Assembly: GCF_001467955.1 (NCBI RefSeq)
Contig: NZ_LNYR01000003.1
Span: forward strand, 1-64,000
DNA: 64,000 nucleotides
Direction of reading: 5' to 3'
DNA from: Legionella quateirensis
GTDB taxonomy: Bacteria > Pseudomonadota > Gammaproteobacteria > Legionellales > Legionellaceae
The position numbers were made by a program, and so were the translations under genes. Of this stretch, positions 17,246 to 26,208 are shown one piece after another. Position 1 is the first letter of the stretch. Every line of letters starts with the position of its first letter. Below the pieces are notes generated by a model, which saw only the letters and a program-made list of their open reading frames with translations, did no database searches and was not told the DNA's origin.

Positions 17246-18850
17246 ATGAAATTTAATATTTATATTAAAATCTTGACTGCGTTCTTTGTGATTTTTTTAA
17301 TTCTTGTGTTGGCATTTTTTAACTATTTAAAGTCAGTTGAGACAAAGATAGTTGTTAATGCCGGGAAAACGACCTCGCAAGGGCTTTTAATTAGTTTAGA
17401 AAAAGAGTTAATTAATAACCCGAAATCAAACTGGGATGCGATAATAAAGAAAAAAACAGATTATGTTATTCATCTTATAGCAATCGACAGTCTAAAACTC
17501 ACCCTGGTGCAGAATAATCAATTAAATAATGGTGAAATCATTTTTTTATCAGGTACAACCTATCAATTTCTAAACGAGGTCATTGTAGAACATACTGCGT
17601 ATAAAAAAATTGGTAATACCCCATATGCATTAGCTTACAATTTTTCAGATCCTGGCGAAATTATTTTTAATTATATGAATCCTGTTTTAAAACAAATCGT
17701 TCAACATTTATTATCAAAATCAAAAAATACCTGGAGTAATGAACTATTAAATTTAGAAAAAATATATGGCTTCCCTCTTCATGTTTATAAAACTAAGAGT
17801 AAACACTTGCCAAGTAATATAATTAATTCTTTATCAACAAAGCGGTTAGTATTTGAAACCAATAATAACTCGTCACAAATTGTTATTCTCTATTATAGTT
17901 TTAGTGGTGGAATACTCAAAATTGGCCCACTCAGCTATCTGCCCGTTATGACAAGAATCAGTGATGTTATGTACTATTTTATAGGGACTTTCTTTTTTTT
18001 ATCCCTCTGTCTTATTGCCTTTTTTTCATTGCTTTTTGTTAGAAATATGAAAAAGGTGTATCAGATAACTAAAAATTTCAGTCAAGGGAGCTTTGATTTT
18101 CATCGGAAAATAGGTACTACCTCTGTTTTGTATGGGCTGTATAGAAATATCATCCAAATGGGTGAGCAATTAAAAGAACTGATTGAATCACATAAACAAT
18201 TGTGCCGGTTTGTCGCGCATGAAATTAGGACCCCTTTGTCAACCATACAAATGGCGACGGATAGTATCAAAAGGAAAAACGCTGAAGATGCATTGCTCAA
18301 TAAACAGATAAGCAGCATACAAGAAGATATTGCAGATATGAATCGGCTCGTCAGCACTTTTTTGATTTACTCAAAAATGCATTTAAACGAATTGAAATTA
18401 AAACAGTCTGAGACCGATATAATAGTATGGTTAAGAAAGTTATTAGAGACTTATTCTTCCTCAACATTTGAAATTACATTTCATTCTAATGAGTTAAATT
18501 CTTTGAAAGCATACATAGATGAAAATATTTTAAAACACGCTGTTACCAATTTGATTACAAATGCCATGAAATTTGCAGAGCACACTATTTCTTTAACCAT
18601 TTCGCTGGATGATAGTCATATTTTACTTCACGTAGACGATGATGGCCCAGGTTTGCCGGATGATGGTGCGGATGACATTTTTTCTGAATATACAATTGCC
18701 GAAGACTCCGGAATTGGAGATAAACATATTGGGTTAGGATTAGCTATTGTTAAAAAAGTTGTTAATCTCCACGGAGGAAAGGTCATGGCTACACAATCAC
18801 CGATATTAAAAGGTGCTCGATTCACCATAGTACTTCCAATATATTCTTAA
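17246..18850 (+). CDS. Membrane sensor histidine kinase
   Basis: The 534-residue protein has a first membrane helix at about 6-27, a ~210-residue periplasmic sensor region without a recognisable domain, a second helix at about 240-265, then a HAMP-like linker. The dimerisation/phosphoacceptor motif is 'RFVAHEIRTPLSTIQ' with His325. The ATPase domain has the N-box 'NLITNAMKFAEH', G1 'DDDGPGLPDD' and G2 'IGLGLAIVKKVVNLHGG'. It is orthodox, with no receiver domain. The likely partner is the OmpR-type regulator at 20917-21609, separated by an ankyrin gene on the opposite strand. The stimulus is unknown. Confidence 0.92.
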   Translation: MKFNIYIKILTAFFVIFLILVLAFFNYLKSVETKIVVNAGKTTSQGLLISLEKELINNPKSNWDAIIKKKTDYVIHLIAIDSLKLTLVQNNQLNNGEIIFLSGTTYQFLNEVIVEHTAYKKIGNTPYALAYNFSDPGEIIFNYMNPVLKQIVQHLLSKSKNTWSNELLNLEKIYGFPLHVYKTKSKHLPSNIINSLSTKRLVFETNNNSSQIVILYYSFSGGILKIGPLSYLPVMTRISDVMYYFIGTFFFLSLCLIAFFSLLFVRNMKKVYQITKNFSQGSFDFHRKIGTTSVLYGLYRNIIQMGEQLKELIESHKQLCRFVAHEIRTPLSTIQMATDSIKRKNAEDALLNKQISSIQEDIADMNRLVSTFLIYSKMHLNELKLKQSETDIIVWLRKLLETYSSSTFEITFHSNELNSLKAYIDENILKHAVTNLITNAMKFAEHTISLTISLDDSHILLHVDDDGPGLPDDGADDIFSEYTIAEDSGIGDKHIGLGLAIVKKVVNLHGGKVMATQSPILKGARFTIVLPIYS

Positions 18851-18853
18851 CGA

Positions 18854-20677
18854 TTAAGATTTTAGTTTTGGAAGTTGGTCCTCAACTGTAGCATCTTTTG
18901 AAGTACCCATCTCTTGTTTCATCCCAACCAGTGCGTCGATAACCGCTGTTAACTGGAGTTTTGCATTTTCAAAACGTTTAGGGATAAATTCATCTTCCTC
19001 ACCATCAATCGCTTCTCCAGTTCCAATGCCTTTTTCAAGAGCGCTGATAACCACACTAAGCTCTGATTCAAACGCCGATAATAGTTCATTACTCCCCGTT
19101 GCAGATTGCAAGATTCCATGCAATTTTTCCACTACATCTTCAGGAATATAAAGAGTGCCTTCACTGCATTTGCTATATTCACGTTTCGCAATAGGTAATG
19201 AAAGTAGTTCATCAGCCTTGTGTTGACTCATCTGAAATATTTGTCTAACAGATTGTTTTAGTTCTAAGGGAGTTGGTGGCGAATTGCTAGATTTCAAAGA
19301 TGCGAGAAGCTTATCACTAGCAGTTACTCTTCCATCTTTGCTATGTTCTTGCGCTGTCTCGAGAGGAGTCTGTCCTTTTTCATTTCGCACTTCAAGACTA
19401 GCACCACACTCTAATAACTTTTTAATGAGATGTAACGGCTCTTTTCTATAATTATAAAAATTCTGTACCGCATAGTGCAAAGCCGTCATGCCTTTTTTAT
19501 CAGCACTATTAATATCAGCGCCATGTTTTAATAATAAAGCAATGACGCTATCATTACTTGGGCCACCAATAAGGACTTTTCCACAACTTACCATTGCCAG
19601 GTTTAACAAAGCTTTATTAGCTAGAATTGACTCTAGCAAGTCTTCATGACCTTTAAATACAGAAGGTTCTTTTAAACCTAAGAGAAGTTCTAGTACATCT
19701 CTATCTGTCAGTCGTTCTATAGGGTCCGCCCGACCTAAGATATCACGGACACGGGTTAAATAATTTTCTTGTTCTTTACCTAATATTTGGTTTTCCTGTT
19801 CAACAAACTTTGCAACATCATCTCCTTCAAATCGCAATTCTGGAAAACCATCAATTTTCTTTAAATCTTGAATATTTAGAATATCTCGATTTAAAGCGAT
19901 TTTTGCTATCAGTTCATCGGCTCCGTCTTTACCTAGAATTGCACGGGCATATTCTATGGTGTTAACTTTTAATTCTTTAGCTGTTTGTGTTGAGGCAAAT
20001 AAAGATTTTCGAACGGCAACTTGATATTCACCATGATGAAAAATAACACTGTTTCCAGCCTTCCAAATATTTCCTGCCATCGATGTGATAGGGGATGCCG
20101 GCGAAAGGGATCGGAAGCCGGTCTGTACATCTTGCGCATTCCATGGTCCAGTTCCACCAAACGTGATTTCTGGATGTTTCACTGATACTCTTTCTAAAAA
20201 TGTTTTTTCCTGTGAGTTTGCTGCAGCATTAAGTTGATTGTCTGTATTACAACCTTCTAAAGTCACAAAAACTTCACCATGATGTGCGGGCAATGCTCGT
20301 TTAAAACTATGTAATAAATTATCAAAATTATCATCATATAACTGCTCACTTGGGCCATGGCAATTACCCATACCATATTCGCCACCACCAGCATGGCCCA
20401 TAATAAATAATTTTGGGTTTTTCTCAAATATATTGTCTAGTTCTTCCGGTAAGTCGCGTTTGAGTTCATCCAAACTACTATAGATTTTTGGGGATTTATC
20501 ACACTGATCGAAAAAATAATACTTCAAATCAGAGCCTTCTAAATAGACGCCAATTGGAACAAATTGCTTGAACCGTTGTTTTAAGTGAGGATTTATCACC
20601 ACACCTCTCTGATTTTCAGGCAGTGGATGATCTGGATCTGGTTTATATATTAAGATTTCTATTGCAGCGTCTTTCAT
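18854..20677 (-). CDS. Ankyrin-repeat protein with caspase-like N-terminal domain, candidate effector
   Basis: The N-terminal ~210 residues include 'LFIMGHAGGGEYGMG' (His95) and, 48 residues later, 'GEVFVTLEGCNTD' (Cys143). A hydrophobic strand ending in Gly-His, then a strand ending in x-Gly-Cys, is the catalytic layout of clan CD cysteine peptidases. Residues ~355-450 carry ankyrin repeats ('LLLKHGADINSADKKGMTAL', 'LLECGASLEVRNEKGQTPLE'). The C-terminus is helical and ends in a polar tail. There is no signal peptide. In Legionella, ankyrin proteins are often Dot/Icm effectors, so host targeting is a reasonable guess but unproven. Its upstream region shares a promoter motif with two nearby genes. 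Confidence 0.75.
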   Translation of the reverse strand: MKDAAIEILIYKPDPDHPLPENQRGVVINPHLKQRFKQFVPIGVYLEGSDLKYYFFDQCDKSPKIYSSLDELKRDLPEELDNIFEKNPKLFIMGHAGGGEYGMGNCHGPSEQLYDDNFDNLLHSFKRALPAHHGEVFVTLEGCNTDNQLNAAANSQEKTFLERVSVKHPEITFGGTGPWNAQDVQTGFRSLSPASPITSMAGNIWKAGNSVIFHHGEYQVAVRKSLFASTQTAKELKVNTIEYARAILGKDGADELIAKIALNRDILNIQDLKKIDGFPELRFEGDDVAKFVEQENQILGKEQENYLTRVRDILGRADPIERLTDRDVLELLLGLKEPSVFKGHEDLLESILANKALLNLAMVSCGKVLIGGPSNDSVIALLLKHGADINSADKKGMTALHYAVQNFYNYRKEPLHLIKKLLECGASLEVRNEKGQTPLETAQEHSKDGRVTASDKLLASLKSSNSPPTPLELKQSVRQIFQMSQHKADELLSLPIAKREYSKCSEGTLYIPEDVVEKLHGILQSATGSNELLSAFESELSVVISALEKGIGTGEAIDGEEDEFIPKRFENAKLQLTAVIDALVGMKQEMGTSKDATVEDQLPKLKS

Positions 20678-20712
20678 GGCTCATCTCGACTATTACTTAA
20701 AATAATAGGCTG

Positions 20713-20754
20713 ATTTTATCAAAAACACTCGGCTCAAATGTATATATATTGTAC
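20713..20754 (-). promoter_or_regulatory. Shared promoter motif, copy 1 (upstream of the ankyrin gene)
   Basis: Read on the minus strand from 20754, the box 'gtacaatatatatacatt' is followed, 36 bp from its first base, by a TAAAAT hexamer that can serve as -10. The same box and spacing occur at 21727 and 23138. It fits an activator site overlapping the -35 region. Confidence 0.6.
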
Positions 20755-20916
20755 AAACGTTCTAAAATGATACTTTTGTCGAGGGTAAATGATTATAGAT
20801 TTGCGATATATTTGGTGAAGCTTTCATAACTGGACGAAAAATCCCAAGGTCGAGGCAAAAGAATTTTTTACTATTTTTGATAAGTCTTACATAAGATTAG
20901 TGGCTGTGATCTATAT

Positions 20917-21609
20917 TTATTCCCAAGCCGCTGATACAAATATATATCCTTTTTTATGGATTGTTTTTATACGATAGGGCTTTTTATTATTATCATTCAA
21001 TGCTTTTCTTAAACGTGATATTTTTAAATCGATACCTCTATCAACCCCATCATATTCATGCCCAGAAAGAGCATACATAATGCTATCTCGACTCAGCAAC
21101 CTATCATGGTTCTTAACCAACAAAGCAAGCATTTCAAAGTCACTGGTACTTATTGAAATTTCTTCATCAAAGAGATGAACACTCTTAGTACTAAAATTGA
21201 TAGAAAAATTGCCAAATTGAAATTGATTTTGATTATTAACTAAATTAGGTCGACGTAATAATGCTTCTATTCTTGCTTTTAAAACCTCGTCGGCAACAGG
21301 TTTAGTTAAGTAGTCATCTGCTCCTAAATTTAAAGAGGATACTTCACTTTCAATATCATTAACTGCTGTTAACATGAGTATTTTCCCCAAATATTCATCT
21401 CTAATGGTATGGCATATTTGATCTCCATTCATGCCAGGAAGCATTATATCTAATATGACTAGGCAAGGTTGCTCACGAATAATACGATAGACCGCTCTAT
21501 CACCACGCTTTTCAATAGAAACATCATAACCTGCTTCGTGTAGGCTTTCTTTGAGGTAATTGGCTAACTTAACATTATCTTCTACAAGCAATATTGATTT
21601 ATCTTTCAT
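20917..21609 (-). CDS. OmpR-family response regulator
   Basis: This is a standard 230-residue regulator. The receiver domain has acidic residues in 'LLVEDNVKLANYL', the phospho-Asp in 'LVILDIMLPGMNGDQI', Thr in 'ILMLTAV' and Lys in 'YLTKPV'. The C-terminal winged helix ends 'DLKISRLRKALNDNNKKPYR' and 'IKTIHKKGYIFV'. It should be phosphorylated by the histidine kinase at 17246-18850. The three promoters with the GTACA-TATATAC box lie on both sides of this gene, which makes it the first candidate to bind them. That link is inferred from position only. Confidence 0.92.
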   Translation of the reverse strand: MKDKSILLVEDNVKLANYLKESLHEAGYDVSIEKRGDRAVYRIIREQPCLVILDIMLPGMNGDQICHTIRDEYLGKILMLTAVNDIESEVSSLNLGADDYLTKPVADEVLKARIEALLRRPNLVNNQNQFQFGNFSINFSTKSVHLFDEEISISTSDFEMLALLVKNHDRLLSRDSIMYALSGHEYDGVDRGIDLKISRLRKALNDNNKKPYRIKTIHKKGYIFVSAAWE

Positions 21610-21726
21610 TCGTTCTGTCTAAGCCTCTTTTAAATAAGAAAACTCTCTAAACAAATTTAGTCTGAATTGATTTTTAAGTTCAGTGTTACATAGATATCAG
21701 TAGGTAAGCAAACACACGGCGCATCC

Positions 21727-21768
21727 GTACATTTTATATACAATCGATCTGTTTTAACTCGATATAAT
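21727..21768 (+). promoter_or_regulatory. Shared promoter motif, copy 2 (upstream of the ATP-grasp gene)
   Basis: The box 'gtacattttatatacaat' starts at 21727, and TATAAT starts exactly 36 bp later at 21763. The ATG follows at 21802. The core is an imperfect palindrome (GTACAT / ATATAC around TTT). The -35 element is poor, which suits an activator-dependent promoter. Confidence 0.7.
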
Positions 21769-21801
21769 GATAGCTAATGGGCGAATCTGTGGAGATAAAT
21801 T

Positions 21802-23127
21802 ATGAACGCTTATGTTAAAAATTTTGATGAACATAAAGAAATCAAATCTTCACGTGACATTTGCAAATCATTAAAACCTGTTCCCACAGCGTATACGGAC
21901 AATAAACATTGTGATCATTGCTATCCCGAAAAACGTTCTCATTTTCGAAGAAAATTTTTTAATTTATTCCATTATTTTATATTCAATCCATTTATCTATC
22001 TTTTATCTAAACTTTTTCTCCTATCAGAGCAGGATTTTTTACGATTCAATAACCTATTAAATCGGTTGGTCATTAATATTTTCCAAAAACTAAAACTATA
22101 TACCAAGACTCAGACCATTGATAGGAAACAATTCAATAACAGTGTCCTTGCATTTTGGGATGAAGCACAAAGAAGAGGGCTAGAGCTGTATAATTTTAAG
22201 GAATCTAACTTGCATACTCTGTATTTTAAATTGGTCTACAATAGAAAAAAATATTATTTCATGCAGACCCCAATCTCTCTTATTTCTCAAAAAAATACAC
22301 GCTTTGATGAGGATACTAAATATGATAATAAATGGAGCCTCAAGAAAAAATTATTAGATAGCCAAATTCCCTGTCCCTTAGGGAGGGTTTTTCTTTCCAG
22401 TAAAAACGCCTACAACTATGGTATCTCATTGGGATTTCCTCTTGTGGTTAAGCCACTATCTGAATCTCTAAGTATTCATACTTCATGTACTATTCAAACT
22501 CCAAATGAATTAAAAGAAGCGATAAAAATAGTAAAGCAGGTTGATTTTCGCGTGCTGGTTGAAAAACACATTCTTGGTGATGTTTATCGGTCATTAATTA
22601 TTAATGATTCATTAATCGCTTGTGTGAGACGACAACCTGAGAGCGTTGTTGGCGATGGTGTAACTATACTTCAAGAGTTAATTGATAAAAAAAATAAAGT
22701 TACGTGGAAAGAAGGACATGGTGAATATCCATACAAAATTACTCCAAATAGCAACTTAATGAAAATTTTGGCAGCTCAGGGAGTTGCTCTTAATACGATA
22801 ATAAATAAGGGACAACAAATCTTTATTGCAAAAAAAGTTACTATGAGTAGTGGTGCAAAAATCAGTAATGTTATCGACCTGATACATCCTGAGAATAAAC
22901 TGTTATTGGAAAAAGTACATAAAATACTCAATATACCGCTTACGGGTCTTGATTTTATTTGTCAGGACATTTCTCTTCCATGGCAAAAGCAACAATTTGG
23001 CATTATTGAAAATAATAGCTTCCCTTATATTGACTTGCATCTCAATCCATCTGATGGGAAAGGAATAAATGTAGCAGGTAAAATTTGGGACTATGTACTC
23101 GATGTTTTAAGTCAAAAAAACGAGTAA
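21802..23127 (+). CDS. ATP-grasp ligase related to cyanophycin synthetase
   Basis: The last ~270 of 441 residues form an ATP-grasp domain. 'GISLGFPLVVKPLSES' is the nucleotide-binding Lys strand, 'FRVLVEKHILGDVYRSLIIN' the next, 'CVRRQPESVVGDGVTILQEL' matches the cyanophycin-synthetase-type 'R..P..VVGDG' loop, and 'FGIIENNSFPYIDLHLNPSD' holds the metal Asn. The glycine loop after the Lys strand is atypical. The N-terminal 150 residues are basic and unrecognised. It should form an amide bond on a peptide or amino-acid substrate using ATP. The substrate is unknown. It shares its promoter motif with the ankyrin gene and the following gene. Confidence 0.8.
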   Translation: MNAYVKNFDEHKEIKSSRDICKSLKPVPTAYTDNKHCDHCYPEKRSHFRRKFFNLFHYFIFNPFIYLLSKLFLLSEQDFLRFNNLLNRLVINIFQKLKLYTKTQTIDRKQFNNSVLAFWDEAQRRGLELYNFKESNLHTLYFKLVYNRKKYYFMQTPISLISQKNTRFDEDTKYDNKWSLKKKLLDSQIPCPLGRVFLSSKNAYNYGISLGFPLVVKPLSESLSIHTSCTIQTPNELKEAIKIVKQVDFRVLVEKHILGDVYRSLIINDSLIACVRRQPESVVGDGVTILQELIDKKNKVTWKEGHGEYPYKITPNSNLMKILAAQGVALNTIINKGQQIFIAKKVTMSSGAKISNVIDLIHPENKLLLEKVHKILNIPLTGLDFICQDISLPWQKQQFGIIENNSFPYIDLHLNPSDGKGINVAGKIWDYVLDVLSQKNE

Positions 23128-23137
23128 CCCAATAAAT

Positions 23138-23179
23138 GTACATTTTATATACAATTGAGTTTTTTTAACTCGGTATAAT
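23138..23179 (+). promoter_or_regulatory. Shared promoter motif, copy 3 (upstream of the frameshifted Cys-motif gene)
   Basis: The box 'gtacattttatatacaat' at 23138 is identical to copy 2 over 18 bases, and TATAAT again begins 36 bp later at 23174. The downstream segment 'tttttaactcggtataat' also resembles copy 2. Confidence 0.7.
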
Positions 23180-23239
23180 AACAGATAAGTAAATCTTTAT
23201 TCGGATGAAATCATTATGAACTTGCACTGGAGTATTATC

Positions 23240-24119
23240 ATGAAAACAGACAAAGAAAAACATCAGCCTATCCCTGAATCCATAACGGCAGATGAACCCA
23301 AAACCTCTTCTATAGCATTAGCTTTACAACAATTTAGAAAGGAAGCAGAAAAAAAAAGAGGCTGCTGAGGAAGGTGCAAAAGTACGCTGCCGGACTTGTT
23401 TTAAAGAAATCGCACCTAAGCGCCTTTGTTCCGGACATGGCGCAGGTGGTAGCGGAGGTGATAGTGCCACCTCTGATAAGAAGACATCTGAGGAAAAAGC
23501 GAGTCCTGGTGAAGATAAATTCCTAACTAAATCAGGCAAAGTAGTTGGGTCTGAAGATGAATTGGTAGGCGTGTTTGGTTCAGAGGAACTTGATTTAGAG
23601 TCTGGTTTTGACCCAGAAATAATTGCGGAATTGATCGCCAAAGGATTATTGCTGGTTGATAGTGATCGCGAATCAATGACCCTTTCCATTAAATGTGAAC
23701 CTAGTAAATTAACTGAAGAACAAAGAGAAGAATTAAAAAAATTCATGGAAGCGATTATAAAAGAATTCAATGAATTTAAAGAAGAAAATCATCTTTCTGA
23801 TGATTGCATACAAATCCTTCAAGATGAGGAGGGAAACATACGTTCTCTTCGCATTACCATGCCCACATTAGCTTTATACGATGCATTTATCCAACAGTTA
23901 GCAAATAATTTAGTACCCGTACCCAGTCCGAAAGCACAAGAAAGAGATGAGGTAACAAAAGAGCAAGGCTTTACTCCAAATCCACTTTCGCGGGAACCAA
24001 GGCCGTCTAATAAAGATCAATTCTCCAAACAAGAAGCCAATGAGGAGATAAATAATAAATCTGAAGATGGGGAGCATGAAATTTTTAACCCATCTCCTTT
24101 TAATGGGAAGCCATGGTAA
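23240..24119 (+). pseudogene. Cys-motif protein with a frameshift at a run of nine A's
   Basis: From the ATG at 23240 (GGAG ribosome-binding site) the frame runs 'MKTDKEKHQPIPES' to 'RKEAEKK' and then stops soon after a run of nine A's at about 23349-23357. With eight A's it continues as 'EAAEEGAKVRCRTCFKEIAP' and stays open to 24119, giving ~292 residues. The join contains a Cys-x-x-Cys...Cys-x-Gly-His pattern that looks zinc-binding, then a Gly/Ser linker and an acidic alpha/beta region. This may be a pseudogene, a slippage-controlled gene or a sequence error. The family is unknown. An upstream ATG at 23216 has a weaker site. Confidence 0.7.
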
Positions 24120-24406
24120 TAAAGAGTAGGGGTTTATTGATTTTTGAAAAGAACTTTAATTCAAGGCCCCATTTTATATCCAATAAGACAATTACGTAAT
24201 TGGGAAATACCATTTCATGCTTTCTCAAGACTGAGCCCTTAAGTTTCGATATATATAAGATCATTGAGGTCATTGATTGCGTGTTGAAGCGATCCAGTGG
24301 GTAGTTGATTTATAACTTTTCTTTTTCTGGTTTTCTTATTTATCTGATTGAATGGTGTAGCTTTTTAGGCTATGATTGAAGCTTAGTTGGCTTCAACATA
24401 AAAATC

Positions 24407-24985
24407 ATGTTTGATACTTCAATATTGTTTTCTGAATATCGGCGGCGTGTGCTGGCACTTTTATTGCTTCATCCTGATGAGCGTTATCATGTCCGAGAGA
24501 TTGCGCGGTTAACGAATACCACAGCGGGTACACTTCATCGAGAACTATCCAAACTTGCTAAATCCAAAGTACTTCTGCGCGAGCAGAGCGGTAATCAAGT
24601 TTATTACCAAGCAAATCGAAATTTTCTTATTTATACGGAGCTTGCAAGCATTTTAAAGAAAACGTCTGGTTTGGTGGATGTGTTGTTTGATTTTTTAACT
24701 CCATTAGCTGAAAAAATTGAAGTAGCTTTTGTTTTTGGTTCGGTGGCCAAAGGAACTGAAAACCTTGGAAGTGATATTGATGTGCTTATTATTGGTGAGG
24801 TTGATTTTACAGAAGCAGTTGCGGCTCTTTATGCTGCTCAAGCTAGTTTAGGAAGAGAAATTAATCCCAAAATATATTCCAGGGAACAATGGAAGGCATC
24901 TTTACAAAAACAAGACCTTTTCATTCAGGAGGTTTTAAATAATCCCAAGCTATTTATTATGGGAGCTGAACATGACCTTGGATAA
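24407..24985 (+). CDS. HTH–nucleotidyltransferase protein (MNT-like)
   Basis: Residues 1-85 form a winged helix of ArsR/MarR type ('RRRVLALLLLHPDERYHVRE', 'TTAGTLHRELSKL'). Residues ~100-165 are a minimal nucleotidyltransferase with 'FVFGSVAKGTENLGSDIDVL' (Gly-Ser and Asp-x-Asp). The architecture is known from regulators paired with HEPN proteins. It overlaps the following HEPN-like gene by 14 bp. In MntA-HepT pairs the nucleotidyltransferase neutralises the HEPN toxin by AMPylation, and a similar role, with autoregulation through the HTH, is possible here. Confidence 0.85.
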   Translation: MFDTSILFSEYRRRVLALLLLHPDERYHVREIARLTNTTAGTLHRELSKLAKSKVLLREQSGNQVYYQANRNFLIYTELASILKKTSGLVDVLFDFLTPLAEKIEVAFVFGSVAKGTENLGSDIDVLIIGEVDFTEAVAALYAAQASLGREINPKIYSREQWKASLQKQDLFIQEVLNNPKLFIMGAEHDLG

Positions 24986-25409
24986 TTTAATTGGTATCAG
25001 CCTGGAAAAAATACCGATTCACCCAGATACCATAAAACGGCTTTTGCATGCTGCTGAACGTAATATTGTGGATTCAAAAATTGACTTGGTTAGTGCGGAG
25101 AATCGCTTTGATGCTGCCTATAAAGCAATTATGCAAATAGCAAATGCAGCACTTCAATCTCATGGATATCGAACCTTGACTTCTAAACCAGGACATCATC
25201 AAACGATGATTCAGTTATTGCCTCAGACTTTAGGTATTGATAAAAAAACAGTGATTATATTGGATGCTATGCGTAAACAACGCAATATTGCAGATTATTC
25301 TGGCGATATTATTCCTGAGAGTGCAGTAATAACTTGTATTGCTCAAGCAGAAGCATTGTTAAAGGATTTTAAAAAATGGCTGAGTGTTAATGATTGTAAA
25401 CAACAGTGA
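24972..25409 (+). CDS. HEPN-like (SAV_6107-type) protein
   Basis: The 145-residue helical protein has 'RFDAAYKAIMQIANAAL' and 'GYRTLTSKPGHHQTMIQLLP' and the signature-like 'AMRKQRNIADYSG', which fits the SAV_6107 HEPN group. The canonical Arg-x4-6-His RNase motif is not present as such: the position after 'RKQRN' has no His, so nuclease activity is doubtful. It overlaps the genes on both sides (14 bp and 20 bp), showing tight co-translation with two nucleotidyltransferases. It may be a toxin or a substrate-binding partner. Confidence 0.7.
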   Translation: MTLDNLIGISLEKIPIHPDTIKRLLHAAERNIVDSKIDLVSAENRFDAAYKAIMQIANAALQSHGYRTLTSKPGHHQTMIQLLPQTLGIDKKTVIILDAMRKQRNIADYSGDIIPESAVITCIAQAEALLKDFKKWLSVNDCKQQ

Positions 25410-26208
25410 TGTAAAGCAACAACTCAATGAATGTCTTGAGGTACTAACAAAGATTTTAGGCGCAGATCTTTTGGGTGTTTATCTTTATGGTTCTTATCTT
25501 GTAAGTGGTTTGCAAAAATACAGTGACATTGATTTATTTGTTGTAACAAATCGTACCACAACTTCAAAAGAAAAGATGGAGTTGACTAACCATCTTCTCC
25601 AAATATCAGGCATTTACATGAAAAGTACGAAGCCACCTATAGAAATGACCCTTGTGGAAAGGGTAGCAATTAATCCTTGGCTTTATCTACCCCTTTTTGA
25701 TTTTCAATATGGCGAATGGCTTCGCTCATCATTTGAAATGGGAAATTTTGAACCATGGTCTGATCGTGAAATGCCCGATCTTGCGCTGATTATCACTCAC
25801 GTCTTATTGAAGAGTCATACATTGATGGGGGAAAGCCATGAGCAACTATTAGACCCGGTCCCATATAGCGACTTTATAAAAGCGATGCTTCATGATCTTG
25901 ATAGACTTTCAGCGGAACTTGAACAGGACACTCGAAATGTATTACTAACCTATGCACGGATTTGGAGTACATTAGAAACTAATGAGATTCGATCGAAACC
26001 TATAGCCGCCGATTGGGTGATTGATCGTCTACCTAAAATGTATCAGCCTGTGATGAACAGAGCGAAACACATATGCATTGGTTTGGAAGATGAATATTGG
26101 GATGATATTAATGTGCTTGTAAAACCCTGTGCTGATTTTATATTAAGTAGAATTATCGATCAAAAGTTATCAATAAATCTAAAAGATCCTTGCGCCTTAA
26201 TAAGGTAA
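25390..26208 (+). CDS. Aminoglycoside nucleotidyltransferase, AadA/ANT-like
   Basis: The N-terminus holds 'LLGVYLYGSYLVSGLQKYSD' followed by Ile-Asp-Leu-Phe, which is the Gly-Ser...Ser-Asp-x-Asp motif of AadA-type 3''-adenylyltransferases. The C-terminal helical domain has 'MLHDLDRLSAELEQDTRNVL' and 'LLTYARIWSTLET', plus 'SKPIAADWVIDRLP', matching the AadA pattern 'L.RI..TL..G.I.SK..AA.W...LP'. It would modify streptomycin or spectinomycin. I use the ATG at 25390; a GTG at 25384 is also in frame. It is co-translated with the HEPN-like gene, an unusual setting for AadA. Confidence 0.85.
   Translation: MIVNNSDVKQQLNECLEVLTKILGADLLGVYLYGSYLVSGLQKYSDIDLFVVTNRTTTSKEKMELTNHLLQISGIYMKSTKPPIEMTLVERVAINPWLYLPLFDFQYGEWLRSSFEMGNFEPWSDREMPDLALIITHVLLKSHTLMGESHEQLLDPVPYSDFIKAMLHDLDRLSAELEQDTRNVLLTYARIWSTLETNEIRSKPIAADWVIDRLPKMYQPVMNRAKHICIGLEDEYWDDINVLVKPCADFILSRIIDQKLSINLKDPCALIR

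Noticed and set aside
24167-24215. A fourth copy of the shared promoter box ('cattttatatccaat')
   Set aside because: It matches only in the centre and has no -10 hexamer at 36 bp, so I did not add it to the regulon.
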